Positions 1 through 10,559 of a stretch of DNA of 64,000 bases are shown in pieces (within the stretch, counting starts at the first letter, position 1; each line of letters opens with the position of its first letter). The stretch comes from Linnemannia hyalina (Eukaryota > Mortierellomycota > Mortierellomycetes > Mortierellales > Mortierellaceae), in contig JAHRHY010000025.1 of the NCBI GenBank assembly GCA_019671135.1, positions 372,001-436,000 of the forward strand. The letters run 5' to 3'. A program made the translations under genes and the position numbers. The notes beneath the pieces are model-generated. The model saw nothing but the letters and a program-made list of their open reading frames with translations, had not been told where the DNA came from and searched no databases.

Positions 1-1233
1 TCCATCGGAAACTGGGGACTGCAGGCTCAAAAACTAGCATTCGAATGGATCCATGATAATATCTCTGCGTTTGGGGAGGCATCACAAAAAAACGTCACGG
101 CGTTTAGGCAATCTGTAGGGGCTATTTCGTTGCATTACCATATCGTCCTCCCGGATCATCACGGCTCTTTGATCGGGCGATTCTGCAGTCTGGCCGCGAT
201 TGGGACCATGTCGACGGGGACTGTGGAGCAGATTGGGCAGTCGATTTTTGATCGTCTTTGTCGAAATGCTAAGGATCCTTGCGGATTTGTCGGCGGGGGG
301 GGGAGGGGGGGGGGGGTTGAGAAGGTGAGGAGGCTGAGAGAGGTCCCAGTGGAGGAGTTGACAAGAGCGAGTGATGAGGGCGGGTCGAGGCTTGGGTACC
401 GCCCTTTCCATGATGGAGGCAAGGTCTTACCATCCGACATCCCAGTCGAGACCTGGGCCGACTCGCCGTTGTCGTATGACCCTAGCCTGGAGGCGGTCTT
501 GATTGGAGCGAACGATGAGGAGGGGTTACGGTCTCAATAGCGATTTTGGAGAGCGTGCCCTCAAGACTTGGCCCCGTTTGCTCAATTAATTTGTCCCGTC
601 TCTAGAACTGGTCCCCATGTATGAGACTGCGTATGGTACCCCGCAGGTAGACGAGGATGTGAGCAGGATCATGGTCGAGCACTTGAGGGATACCGTGTTC
701 CAATATCCGATCGAACGAGCATTCAACGCATTAGTCCAAGTCAAGCAAGTACGAGGAGACGAGTTCTCCTTGGAAAGATACCACTTCGAGATCACAACCC
801 AGGCAACTCCCAACTCCTACCCCAACCCCGGATCCATGCATGGCGGAGAACTCCTCTTCCTGTTAAACCCACCCATGAACAAGGCCGTCTTCATACCTTC
901 CGAACTGTCAGCTGCCCTGGAGGTCCAAAAACGATGGATCGCATTCGCGTACCAACAGCCAGTCCTATCCCAATCCTCTCCCTGTCCTCTCCGACGACGG
1001 CAAGGCAACGAGGGCAGAGAGGGATGAGGCAATTGTGTTGAAAAAGGAGAAAAGGTCGAGGTTGGGGGTGGGGGGGAGAGGGGGTTTATCGAGAAGTTTG
1101 TGAAAAAGAATAAAAGGTTGAGGTTGGTGGGAGGAGGGAGTTTATCGAGAAGTTTGTGGGGTTGTGGGATGCTGCGCTGGATGTTCGGATGAAGGATATT
1201 CAGGTGCCTCTAAGCCCAAGGAGGAGTAAATAA
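1..1233 (+). pseudogene. Decayed type-B carboxylesterase, 5' end outside the window
   Basis: Reads as the C-terminal two thirds of an alpha/beta-hydrolase carboxylesterase, clearly paralogous to the intact gene that follows. It opens with SIGNWGLQAQKLAFEW, matching SVGNWGLQDQRLAFEW downstream. The nucleophile elbow, WGESAGS in the intact copy, reads FRQSVGA here: the serine survives but the glycines and the acidic residue are lost. A G-rich run interrupts the frame near 290-316, a stop lies at 538-540, and homology resumes in another frame near 600 (LVPMYETAYGTPQ). The histidine region is still legible (SMHGGELLF). Near the 3' end about 45 bp is repeated imperfectly (about 1050-1104 and 1118-1158). 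The last in-frame stop is 1231-1233. With the altered elbow, internal stop and frameshift, an active enzyme is unlikely. It appears to be the older half of a tandem duplication. Confidence 0.85.
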
Positions 1234-1762
1234 ATGGTATTACTTTTTTCCCGGGAGAGGACACGCCTTTGTCGAGAGAGCCATGCGAGATGGAGATATT
1301 GTTGTTTGTTCATATCTGGCTAACCTCGTGGTCTGCCTATCCCACCAATAACCAAGTAGGGAGAAGGAGATGGGCGCGAAAATACAGCCTGTTGGCGGAT
1401 GTGGCTCCAATGTCCCAATGCGCACTTGCATTGCTATGATGGTGCTTGTTTGTTTGCTGTTGGTGTTCGTTGTCTTTTGTTGGATCATTCTTGAAAAAGC
1501 CCATTCCTCGCCCTTTCTGGCATCATTCAACCTCCGACTCCTCCCTGTCTCTGCATGGGTCCATTCTTCTTAATGGTTTACCCACAGCACGAAGGGAAGG
1601 ACAACAAAATAGGGGGTTATTGACAGAACAATTCGCGACATCTATTTAAACGCGACATCAATCTTCCCCTTTTTTTCTTTTCTCTTCCCTTTCATTTCAC
1701 CCATCTTTTCTCCCACCCCCATTCTCCCACGCATCTTACATACATACACATCTCAGCACAAA
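1234..1762. promoter_or_regulatory. Intergenic region and probable promoter of the intact esterase
   Basis: No supported gene. A short open stretch at 1370-1573 has no recognisable domain. The last 120 bases hold an AT-rich TATA-like stretch (ctatttaaac near 1642) and a long pyrimidine-rich tract (about 1665-1735) just before the start codon, a common fungal core-promoter arrangement. Confidence 0.4.
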
Positions 1763-3745
1763 ATGGGCATTGGAGAAACGTTCGATATCATCCTCCCAAA
1801 CTACGGAACCATCCGCGGTACTATCGACACCAAGGTCAATGTCGCCATCTTCCGCAACGTCCCTTACGCACATGTCCCCGAGCGCTGGCGTGTTTCTGTC
1901 AAACCTCAACCGTGGACCGGTATCCATGATGCTACCGTTCAAGGGTAAACCGACCATAAAGGCTCACACAACAAACTCCACACTCTACTTTCCGATTTGC
2001 TCTTTTTTCTCAGGAAAAAATAGACAATCACTAAACTTACTCTTACTATGACAACAACGTAATAGGCCAGTGTGCCCACAGGGACTAACAACTTACCCAC
2101 TAGGAAAGATTGTCCCAGAAAAGTACCTCCAAGTCGGGACGAACCCTAAATATGAGTTTGGAGTCGACCAATCGGAGCGCGATAGTCTCAACATGAACAT
2201 CTATGTACCTCTTTCAGTTCTTGAGGATGATGGACTGGGGCCTGTTCCGGTCATGGTTTGGGTCCATGGTGGAGCTCTTCGGAATGGTGCCAATTGCGTC
2301 CCTATCTATGGTGAGTTTGTTTGGTTGTTGTGAGGGTTTAAGGAGGAAGGAAGGGTGTGTGATAGACACGCTTGATTATGTTTATGGATTGCTATTGTGT
2401 TTGTCCTGACCATATTTTTTTTCACACGGATACACCAAAAATAATAGATGCAAGAAATTTTGTTGCTCGGTCAGCCGAACTGGACCAACCCGTCATCGTG
2501 GTCGCTCCCAACTACCGCCTCGCAGTCTTTGGATTCCTTGCCTCCAAGGAGCTTCAACAGGATATGGACGAACATGTCCGTCAATCTCCAACACCTGTCC
2601 CAGATTACGACCAATCCGTCGGCAACTGGGGCCTCCAGGATCAGAGACTTGCATTCGAATGGGTCCGTGAGAACATTGCGGCATTAGGAGGTAATGGACA
2701 GAATGTGACGGCATGGGGCGAGTCTGCTGGATCCTTCTCGATTCACTACCACATGTTAATCCCTGCGCATTATGGTCTCTTTGATCATGCGATTTTGCAG
2801 TCGGGAGTTGTTGGGACCATGCCGCCACAAACGGTCGAAGTGGAGGGGCAGGCTGTTTTTGACAAACTGCTCAAGGTGTTCAACATCCCCGATGATTTGG
2901 ATGGATTGGAGAAGGTCAAGAGATTGAGGGCGGTGTCAATGGACGATTTGACCAACGCTGCCAATACTGCGTTTGCCACCATGACATATGGATGCTACCA
3001 AGACGGAGGAAAGCTCATCCCCTCGACCATCCCGACCCCGATACTGTCAACAACCCCATCATCTTACGATCCCAGCATCAAGTCGATCATGATTGGTTCT
3101 ACCCGGGATGAAGGAACAGCATTCGCGCTTGCATTCGGAGAGGCCAAGGTCTCGAACTACCCCGCTATTGTCCAACAGTTTGTCCCCTTCCCTGACCTCG
3201 TCCCTTTATTCCAATCCGCCTACGGGATCCCCCAAACTGACTCCGAGTTCCGTATACTCCTGGACGAATCTATCGGTGACATGGTCTTCCAACACCCGAT
3301 CGAGCTAGTTGCCACCACCCTCCTCGACCTCCAAAAGCTTCGCGGAGGTCCCCAACACTTTCAGCTCCTCCGATACCATTACAATGTCGCCTTAAACCGG
3401 ATCCAAGAACTCTTACCGGGTCTCAACGCCATGCATGCGGGAGAACTCCCCATCATCTTTGGACCGCCATTTTCAGACCTGGTGTTGACAGAGTCCGAGT
3501 TACGGTTGAGTCGGGAGATCCAGAAGCATTGGATCGCCTTTGCAAATCAAAAGCCTATTACTGTTGATGAGAGTGGGCAGGTTGCAGATGTGCAGAATGG
3601 TGAGGCGCTTATTTGGACGGAGGACCATCGAGTGGAGGTTGGGAAGGGTAGGAAAATGAGTCCGGAGGTCCAGGCGTTTTGGGATGCGATGACAAAGGCC
3701 AAGTTGCAGCGTGTTCAGCGAGCTCTGGATCGCCCCGAGCAGTGA
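1763..3745 (+). CDS. Type-B carboxylesterase (alpha/beta hydrolase)
   Basis: Three exons, 1763-1944, 2066-2310 and 2448-3745, join in phase to give 574 residues, the usual size of the family. All introns are GT-AG. Exon 2 begins the GPVCPQ motif and carries VWVHGGA, part of the oxyanion hole. The triad is visible: Ser235 in WGESAGS, Glu364 in STRDEGT and His472 in AMHAGELP. There is no signal peptide, so a cytosolic enzyme hydrolysing carboxylic esters is the likely role; the substrate cannot be read from sequence. The chosen ATG has an A-rich context and follows a pyrimidine-rich leader. The decayed upstream paralogue shows that this is a tandem family. Type-B esterases share their fold with lipases and cholinesterases, so the exact class is open. 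Confidence 0.93.
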
Positions 3746-4467
3746 ACAGCACCAGGTTCTTGTTGACTTGGCTGGAGGGCGGCGGTGTCAAATCCCCCCC
3801 TCAACTACATTTATTAAATATATGTTTCTACCAGCCAGTCTCAAAATAAAATATAAAGGTGAGCTTCCTCTCTGTGTATAACAAATATGTTTAAAGGGAT
3901 GTCCGCATGGAAGGGAAGGTAGGGCGTGACGGTGACATTGAAGTGGGAGCCACGCATGATACGTGACACAGTGTGCGATTCATTTTTTTCTTTGATCAAC
4001 TACCTTTATCGTCCTTTGAATGTGAACGACAGGGAAGGGAAAAAAAAGTGAGGAGTAAAGGTGAACGTGAAATGGAATGAGTGGCTCATGGTGGATCAAG
4101 GAAGAAGCAAGAATAGGACACATTGAAAGTGAATCTAACCAGACCTAGATCTTTCGCGATAGGCTATCGCATGGTGGAGGTATTGGCGGCGACTTTTTTT
4201 TTTTGAAGGCGTGACAAAAACAAGGGGGAAATGATAGAGAAGACGATGGTAGGTACTCTAATCCAAGAGTGTGATGTTGAGGAAGAAGAGAACCAGGCAT
4301 CTTCTCTGTGTGTGTCGACATAGCGACCAACGAAATGGCAAGCCAACTGAGCAATTCCAGAGGCTCAGAGTCTAGGAGAGAAATTTCGCTCTATTGGATT
4401 TTGGACGGAAGGAGACAATGGCCTACGGATTCTGCTTGACAAGAATAGAAATATAACTGCACGCACC

Positions 4468-4654
4468 CTGCCATTGTCCATCTTGGAGGGAAACAAACAA
4501 ACCATCTGTCCTCCCTGCCATTGTCCATCTCGGAGGGAAACAAATAAGCTATCTATCTACGCTGCCATTGTCCATCTCGGAGGGAACAAATAAGCTATCT
4601 GTCTATCCTGCCATTGTCCATCTTGGAGGGAAACAAAAAGCTTTATGTCCACCT
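4468..4654. repeat. Four tandem copies of a 46-47 bp repeat
   Basis: Units start at 4468, 4515, 4562 and 4608. Each begins ctgccattgtccatc, then a variable base pair, ggaggg, and a variable tail with aacaaa. The array lies 170-360 bp upstream of the S41 peptidase start, inside an otherwise featureless gap (3746-4823), so it is in the presumed promoter. Each copy contains ATTGTCCAT, which could be a repeated protein-binding site; this is inference. Confidence 0.9.
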
Positions 4655-4823
4655 GGCGCATTTTTTTGGTTGATGCCTCTGTGGCAATCATATCCGATTC
4701 CTAGAAACTTTCATAAAAGGTGTCCTCTCCGTTCCATTCCATTTTTTCTTTCCCCTACATGCCATTCTCACTCGCGCATAACTCACTTACTGCTACATTA
4801 ACTTCTGACCGTTACTTTTCATC

Positions 4824-7028
4824 ATGGTTGTCATATCCCTCAAACCACTCTTCCTATCTGCCTCGCTAGCCTCCTTAGCTGCAGTCGCCACAACAGCCCA
4901 AACAACAGCAACCTACACTCTCCCTCCTCACCCTTCGCCAACATCAACTTCATCCCCACCAACCTATGATGCATGCGGCATCCTCGGCACAACCCCCACC
5001 CTCGAAATTACCTACAACCGAATCGCAGCATGCTACAAATCCGTCCCTTTCAACAGTCAAGTCGCAGTCACTGCCCTCGAATCAATCATGACCATCTTCA
5101 AAGACTTTTATATCTTCCGCGACTCGGCCCTCGCTTCCAACCTTGCTTCGCCCTTTTCAGTGGGTCCGGTAGATATTCTGAGGAAGTTGGAGACGATTGG
5201 AAGGGCAAGGTATACGGGTGACCACCAGTTCCATCATGACTTGTCGTTGGCGATTATTAGCCTTAAGGATGCCCATGCTTCTTATGCTGGTGAGTACTTA
5301 CTGTTGTACTGTATGTTGCTTCTGACAATGTCTGTGCTTCTTTCCTTCTCGTTAACTCACATGCCCTCCTTTTGTTCCTCATCCAATTGTTAGCCAAATG
5401 CTACAACAACTACCTTTTCTCACAGCCCTTGACTCTTTATGCACCTGTTGTGAACGGTCAGCAGGTAAAAACTACAATAACAAACAACATACGCAATGTC
5501 TAACGGTCACGACAAAAAAAAACGATGCTCACACCGTTTGATATCTTTTGGTTGACAACCATTAATGTAGGTCATCCAAGTCTACTCGGACTATTCCAGC
5601 AGAAATTACGACGGATGTACGGTGCAAACCATTGACGGAGAGGACGCATTGACACATATCAACGCCTGGGCTGATGCCAACATGGACTTTGCCAAGGATG
5701 CCGGCGTCCAACTGAACAATGCCCTGGCGTCCCTGAAATTCGATCCTACCAGCAGAACATTCGAGATAGTCGACGGGGACTTTTCCTTGCGCACCATGCT
5801 CCCCGAAAAGGCACATATTGACTATGGTCTTGTCTGCCCCAACTCGACCACTGTTATTCCTATCCGAGACGCCTGGAGCATTTTTCCTTTGACTGAGATC
5901 GAGTTTAGTAGTATCCAGACCTTTGTCCAGAACGTCTGTGAGACTCCTCCTATCACCTCGAATGGTTCCCGTAAGAAGCGCCAACTCTTTCAACCAGAAG
6001 AACATCCTTTGATCCCGCAAGTCAAGAAGAATCCCTTCAAGCAGGCGAACATCATTGTCAACGATGCTGCCGGTCTTCCTTCACAAGAACACATCAAGTC
6101 CGCCGCCGTTTTTGGTACCCCCGGTCAAGCAGCAGTCGTCTACCGCCTCGATCAGAGACCTGATGTGGGTGTTGTCCACGTCTGGACTCACGACATGGAT
6201 GACGATATTGCAGAGTTGACCAATCTTGCCAACAACCTTGTTACTCTCTCCCAGAACGGCGTCCGCAACATCATCATTGACTTTCAGGGCAATTTTGGCG
6301 GTCTCGTCAGTTTCGCCTCGACATTGGTCCAGCTGTTCTTCCCGAACAAAGGCCCTCTCGACAAGACCTTCACCTCCAGCCTTCGTGTTACAGAGTCGAT
6401 CCAACAGCTGTCAACCGCGTTGTGGAACTCTTCCAGTAGCCTCTATGACGCGACAAGCTTTTACGACTATGCGGGTCGAAACCTCTACACCGATAACGAC
6501 CTCTTCATGAACGCGACCACTTCGATCCGCAACGGCCGTAGCGCCAACTACACCGAGACCACCACTTTAAAGCCCACTGTCCTCTCAGCTATCCAAGAAT
6601 TGGCCTCCTTACCTTGGACAAACAATGCCTCCAACATCCGTCTCCTAACCGACGGCCGCTGCGGCTCCTCCTGCTCCATGTCAACCTTCTTTCTAACTCA
6701 ATTCAACAAGGTCATCTCCTACGCCGTCGGCGGCACATTCGGTGAACCCCTCTCTTCCTCCTCCTTTCCCGGTGGTGCTGTCACGTCGCTGAACAAGGTG
6801 TACGATTTATATGTTGCTGCGAATGTCCCCAGTCCGTTCAAGCCCTTGCCATATAATGGAGATGTCCGGTACCCGGCCTTGGAGGTGTTTGCGCCTGGTA
6901 GTAATGTGCCACTGGAATATGATACAAAGTACTTTGGGTCGGATTATCGGTTGGATTATACTCCGCAGAACTCCAAGAGGCGTGAAGTGATGTGGGAGCA
7001 GGTCGCTGCCTCTGCCTGGCCATTATAA
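4824..7028 (+). CDS. Secreted S41-family peptidase (CPAF-like)
   Basis: Exons 4824-5289, 5394-5464 and 5571-7028 join in phase to 664 residues. The N-terminus has a basic start, a hydrophobic core and ends near TTAQ, a typical signal peptide, followed by a Pro/Ser/Thr-rich linker. The catalytic region has LTDGRCGSSCS, with serines at 545-546 as candidate nucleophile; this matches the GRCGSSC signature of fungal S41 peptidases related to chlamydial CPAF. The interdomain segment contains RKKR (residues 313-316), a Kex2-type dibasic site, so the precursor may be cut during secretion. The expected role is an extracellular or wall serine endopeptidase. Substrate and activation are not shown by the sequence. 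Confidence 0.88.
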
Positions 7029-7372
7029 ATAACGGCCATGGCCAATTGGCCCCAAGGTCATGTTTTTATTATGTTCGCTTTTTTCTTTATTCCTTCGTCT
7101 TTGTAAAAGAAATAGAACAAGCACCTTTTGTTTTTTATTTGAGTATGGTTAGCATGACCTTGAATCTGAGTGTATTTCGCTGAATGGATTCAGGATCTTA
7201 ATAAAGAAAGGAGAGTTGATTTCGTTCCCTGAATGCGTTACCATGGCTTTCTCTTTACCTCATTACCCTCTCACCCCCATACCTCTACCCTCAATACTCC
7301 CACGCATCTACCCTCAATACCCTCCAAAAACCCTAAAAAACCCTAAAAAACCTTGTGCCAGGAAAGGCGAGA
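7029..7372. other. Intergenic spacer, 3' UTR of the peptidase
   Basis: Holds an AATAAA signal at about 7200 and AT-rich DNA, then a C-rich stretch with two CCCTAAAAAA units near 7325-7350. These are not perfect telomere repeats and have no second site in the window. The left end of the following transposon relic probably lies here, but no terminal inverted repeat could be identified. Confidence 0.4.
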
Positions 7373-8647
7373 ATGAATATTCAGCACCGCAATCCACTAC
7401 GTGAGAGACAAGCTCCTCGCAGGAGATGGCTCAAGAACCTGGATGCTATCATTGGCTGCCACTTGATGATGGTCTACCAACACCGCCCCCGTCTCGCTTC
7501 CGTACCCACAACTTTCTCCAGGGACCTCTGAAGGTCCGTGACAAAGTCATGACAGCTCGGTATCTCGTCAAACCGAAGCACAAGCGTATGATCTACAGCC
7601 ACTACCGCACAAGCGTACTGTTAGGCAAAGGCAAAATCTGCTTCAAGGATACTTTTCGAATGAACACGGCCCAGTTTCGATTCATCATCGATTTCATCAA
7701 GTATGCCACCGTATTTAAAAGTCGAGCGAGGAAGCCGAAAAACACCTGTGGCGGAATAGCTGAATGTCACCCTTCATCGTTTCTGTCATGATGGATCCTT
7801 GTCCTCGCGGATTGTCGTAGGACGACAACTCGGTGACTCTGTCGGGTCGGGTCGGTCGCTATAGTAGGTGATGCGCGAGTGCACTGTGTTTGCTAAAAAA
7901 AAAAAAGCACTTTGTCAAGTGGCCCCAGCGAGCAAGAAAAATACCAAGATCAAGCAAACGTCTGGGCAAAGGGAGTTTTTCCGTGACGCGATTGGGGCTG
8001 TTGACGGCACGATGATCCCCCTAATTCTGAGTGCCCTACCTTCGACAGAGACACTTTTGCCACAAGGAAGAGCAAACCTTTGCCATGGATGCTACTGGCG
8101 TCTGCGACCACCGAGGGGGGTTTTACCTTTTTTCTACACATGATACGTTGGCACAAGACACAACTCTGCAGCATACAAAGACATTCCACTGTACAAAAAA
8201 AAAAAGTAGGGACGATTTTTTCAGGAGATGAACATCTCGCTTGAAGACGCCGCTTATGCTCTGACACCAACCGTTATCACCGCCTACAAAAGGGGAAACG
8301 CCAACCGTCCCCCACCGACACTAGTGAAACTTATCACTTCGATCCTCCCGGGTGAAAATCGAACATTGGTTTGGTTAAAGGGTCGCTTTTTTCGTCTCTC
8401 AATCACCTTCATACGACGGATCGTTCAGTATATTCATGCATGCGTCGTGATGCGCAATAATATTATGTCGCACCCGGAACTCTACTCAAACTCCGAGGGC
8501 AGCAGCGACGATAGCAACAGCAGTAGCGATGAAAGAGACAGCGACGACGACAATGGCAGTGACGGTGAGGAGGCAGAGGAACACGACGCAGATCTTCCAG
8601 ATAACAAGTGTATATTGATTACCCATGGCATGAGTTTGAAAGCGTAG
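7373..8647 (+). pseudogene. Broken PIF/Harbinger (DDE_Tnp_4) transposase
   Basis: Spread over several frames. The start codon is probably 7373 (MNIQHRN), leading into RRRWLKNLDAIIGCHL. A frameshift near 7523 leads to VRDKVMTARYLVKPK and FKDTFRMNTAQFRFIIDFIK, the region just before the catalytic core in this family. The core shows FRDAIGAVDGTMIP with the first catalytic Asp, then VCDHRGGFYLF. The C-terminal part has AAYALTPTVITAYK, LKGRFFRLS and YIHACVVMRNNI, all typical of Harbinger transposases, and an acidic Ser/Asp tail. Breaks coincide with A-runs at about 7896-7907 and 8196-8206. The second catalytic Asp region (HDTLAQDT) is altered. The product cannot be functional as written. Confidence 0.8.
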
Positions 8648-8741
8648 CTGAGAAGAATAGATTTGAAAGGCACCAAAGGACCCTTAGTCAAAGAAAAAGG
8701 AAACGACTCAGAGAACACATGGAATAAATATCAACTATTTA

Positions 8742-10482
8742 TTAACTTAGATAGCTTGGCCACCTTTTGGCTAAGCTTTTGGGACTAACCGTCGGTGTCC
8801 TGCGTTGTGGCGAGTTGGGCCGAGGTGGAGGCGAGCTGGGCTGAGGTTGAGGTGAGTTGGATCGAGGTTGAAATGGGCTGAATAGAGGTTGAGATGAGTC
8901 TGACAGACGTACAACATCCGATTCGCGCTCAGACATCAATCGCTCTCGCTGAAACGCTATCTCCATTCCTGCTTGCACCTTGGCGATAGCCTCAGCCTTT
9001 CTCGCTTCGATTTCTGCCAATCGCAATTTGAAATCCAGCTCTTTCTCCTTGAGGCGGGACTCGATCTCCTTCATCCTGACTCGTTCCTGTATCTCTGCTT
9101 TCTGGTACTCTAGCAGCGCTGATACGCGTATCGCCTTGATCAGTTCCTTGATATCGTCTGTCACCTCTCGCTTGGACGACTTTGGCTTCTTTGGCATCCT
9201 GGTACTCGAAGATGGGTCGCCATCCGCTGCTCTCTGTTGTTCTTGTTGATGATTAGTCCTCTGCGAAGTAGTCGCGATTGAGCGGTCAGTATAGTACGCG
9301 ATCGAGCCGCTGCTAGGACAGACAATCGACGGTACCTCACCAAGGGCTCGTCTTCCTCTTCCTGCGACCAAGTTCCATCAACACTATCAAAATCACCATT
9401 ACAATCCGACTCATCCTCCCAATTCAGACTCGCATGATACTCGCTTTCGTCCTTACCTTCCTGATCCTCCTCCTCCGCTTCCGCTCCGGTATCGCTATCG
9501 ATGTCTTTTCGGGGTGGGTCGTCTGTGATGAAATCGTCCTTCAAATCCGTCGTCGAGTCTGCATAACGCACCACGCCATTGCTCCACTTCCGACCCCAAA
9601 CCGGAAGCAGTTCGAAATAGCAACTGCGTTCGCTTTCGATGGCAGCCTTCCAAGACTCTGACTCTGTGCTGCCAAATCCAGAAGAGGACCGAAGGGTGTG
9701 CGCTGCCTTAAATGCGGCTTGAAGGCGATAGATTTTGTTCTTGATCCCATTGCCGTTGGAGGCGGTTCTGTAGACTCCCTTGGAGTGCTGGATCGCGAAT
9801 TGCTTTTTTTGTTGAGCTCCTCAGCCAGTTGCCTGTAAATATCAGACTAGGGCAGCATCAGACTCCCTTTTGGTTTTTTTCTGGCAGCCTGAAGTGGAAG
9901 ATAAATGGAGGAATCCTTGAGTCGTGCAACCAGCCAACTCTCTCTTTCAGATCCATCCTTGAAAGCGGACTCAACAGCCTCTTGAGTTGACGATGAAACA
10001 AGCACGGAGACAGCACGTTTCTTGCCTTGGGTCTGTGAACGAGGAGCGGGAGGGGAGGCCATTTCTTTGCGTTTGTTTGATGCAGACTAGGAGGAAGTGT
10101 TAGTGGTTGTGGTCGTCTTGGAGTTGCGATGGGACGACGCGGCTGTGTTGACCTTGGACTGAAAGGACGGGATGGCCATAGCTGGTTGTTGTTGATGGGG
10201 CCTGTGGGTGGAGGGATTGGGGCTTTCTCGAAGTAAAGCGGATGACGCGGGGTCAGTCGAAGGAGGGTTGGGCAGGGCTGAAATCAAGAGGTTTGGAGCT
10301 ATCACAGGGCGAGAAATGTATGGGTTTGTTGTGATGGGGAACGAGGTGTTGGTAGTAAACTGTTGGTTGGAAAAAGAATACTGTGCCTGATTGAACGATG
10401 GAATAGCTGTTGTCAAACGCGTTGAAGTTGATGAGAGAGTGGATTGAAGAACCGATTCAGAATCAGCTGACCTTCCAACCAA
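8742..10482 (-). pseudogene. Broken Myb/SANT-like partner protein of the Harbinger element
   Basis: PIF/Harbinger elements usually carry a second gene for a Myb/SANT-like DNA-binding protein, and this fits. From the 5' side: a Ser/Pro/Thr-rich leader, ERESWLVARLKDSS, then IYRQLAEELNKK, then GIKNKIYRLQAAFKAAH and CYFELLPVWGRKWS, an acidic Asp/Glu/Ser segment, and a charged coiled coil (VRMKEIESRLKEKELDFK) with a Pro/Ser tail. The DNA-binding part is split by a TAG near 9848-9850 and by a one-base shift in an A-run near 9805. Another TAG at 10087-10089 ends a branch-point-like cactaac plus pyrimidine tract, so it may be an intron acceptor rather than a true stop. The gene converges on the transposase relic. 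Confidence 0.7.
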
Positions 10483-10559
10483 TCAGAATCTAAGAATAAC
10501 ACGCTGATCGAATCAATCATTCCATTTTTACCTCTTTCAAAACTCATTCACTAACCATC

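Noticed and set aside
1370..1649. Short hydrophobic open frames between the esterase genes
   Set aside because: 60-70 residues, no homology, overlapping each other and lying in the promoter region.
7325..7350. CCCTAAAAAA units resembling telomere repeats
   Set aside because: Only two units, with extra A residues compared with CCCTAA, and no nearby end-like structure.
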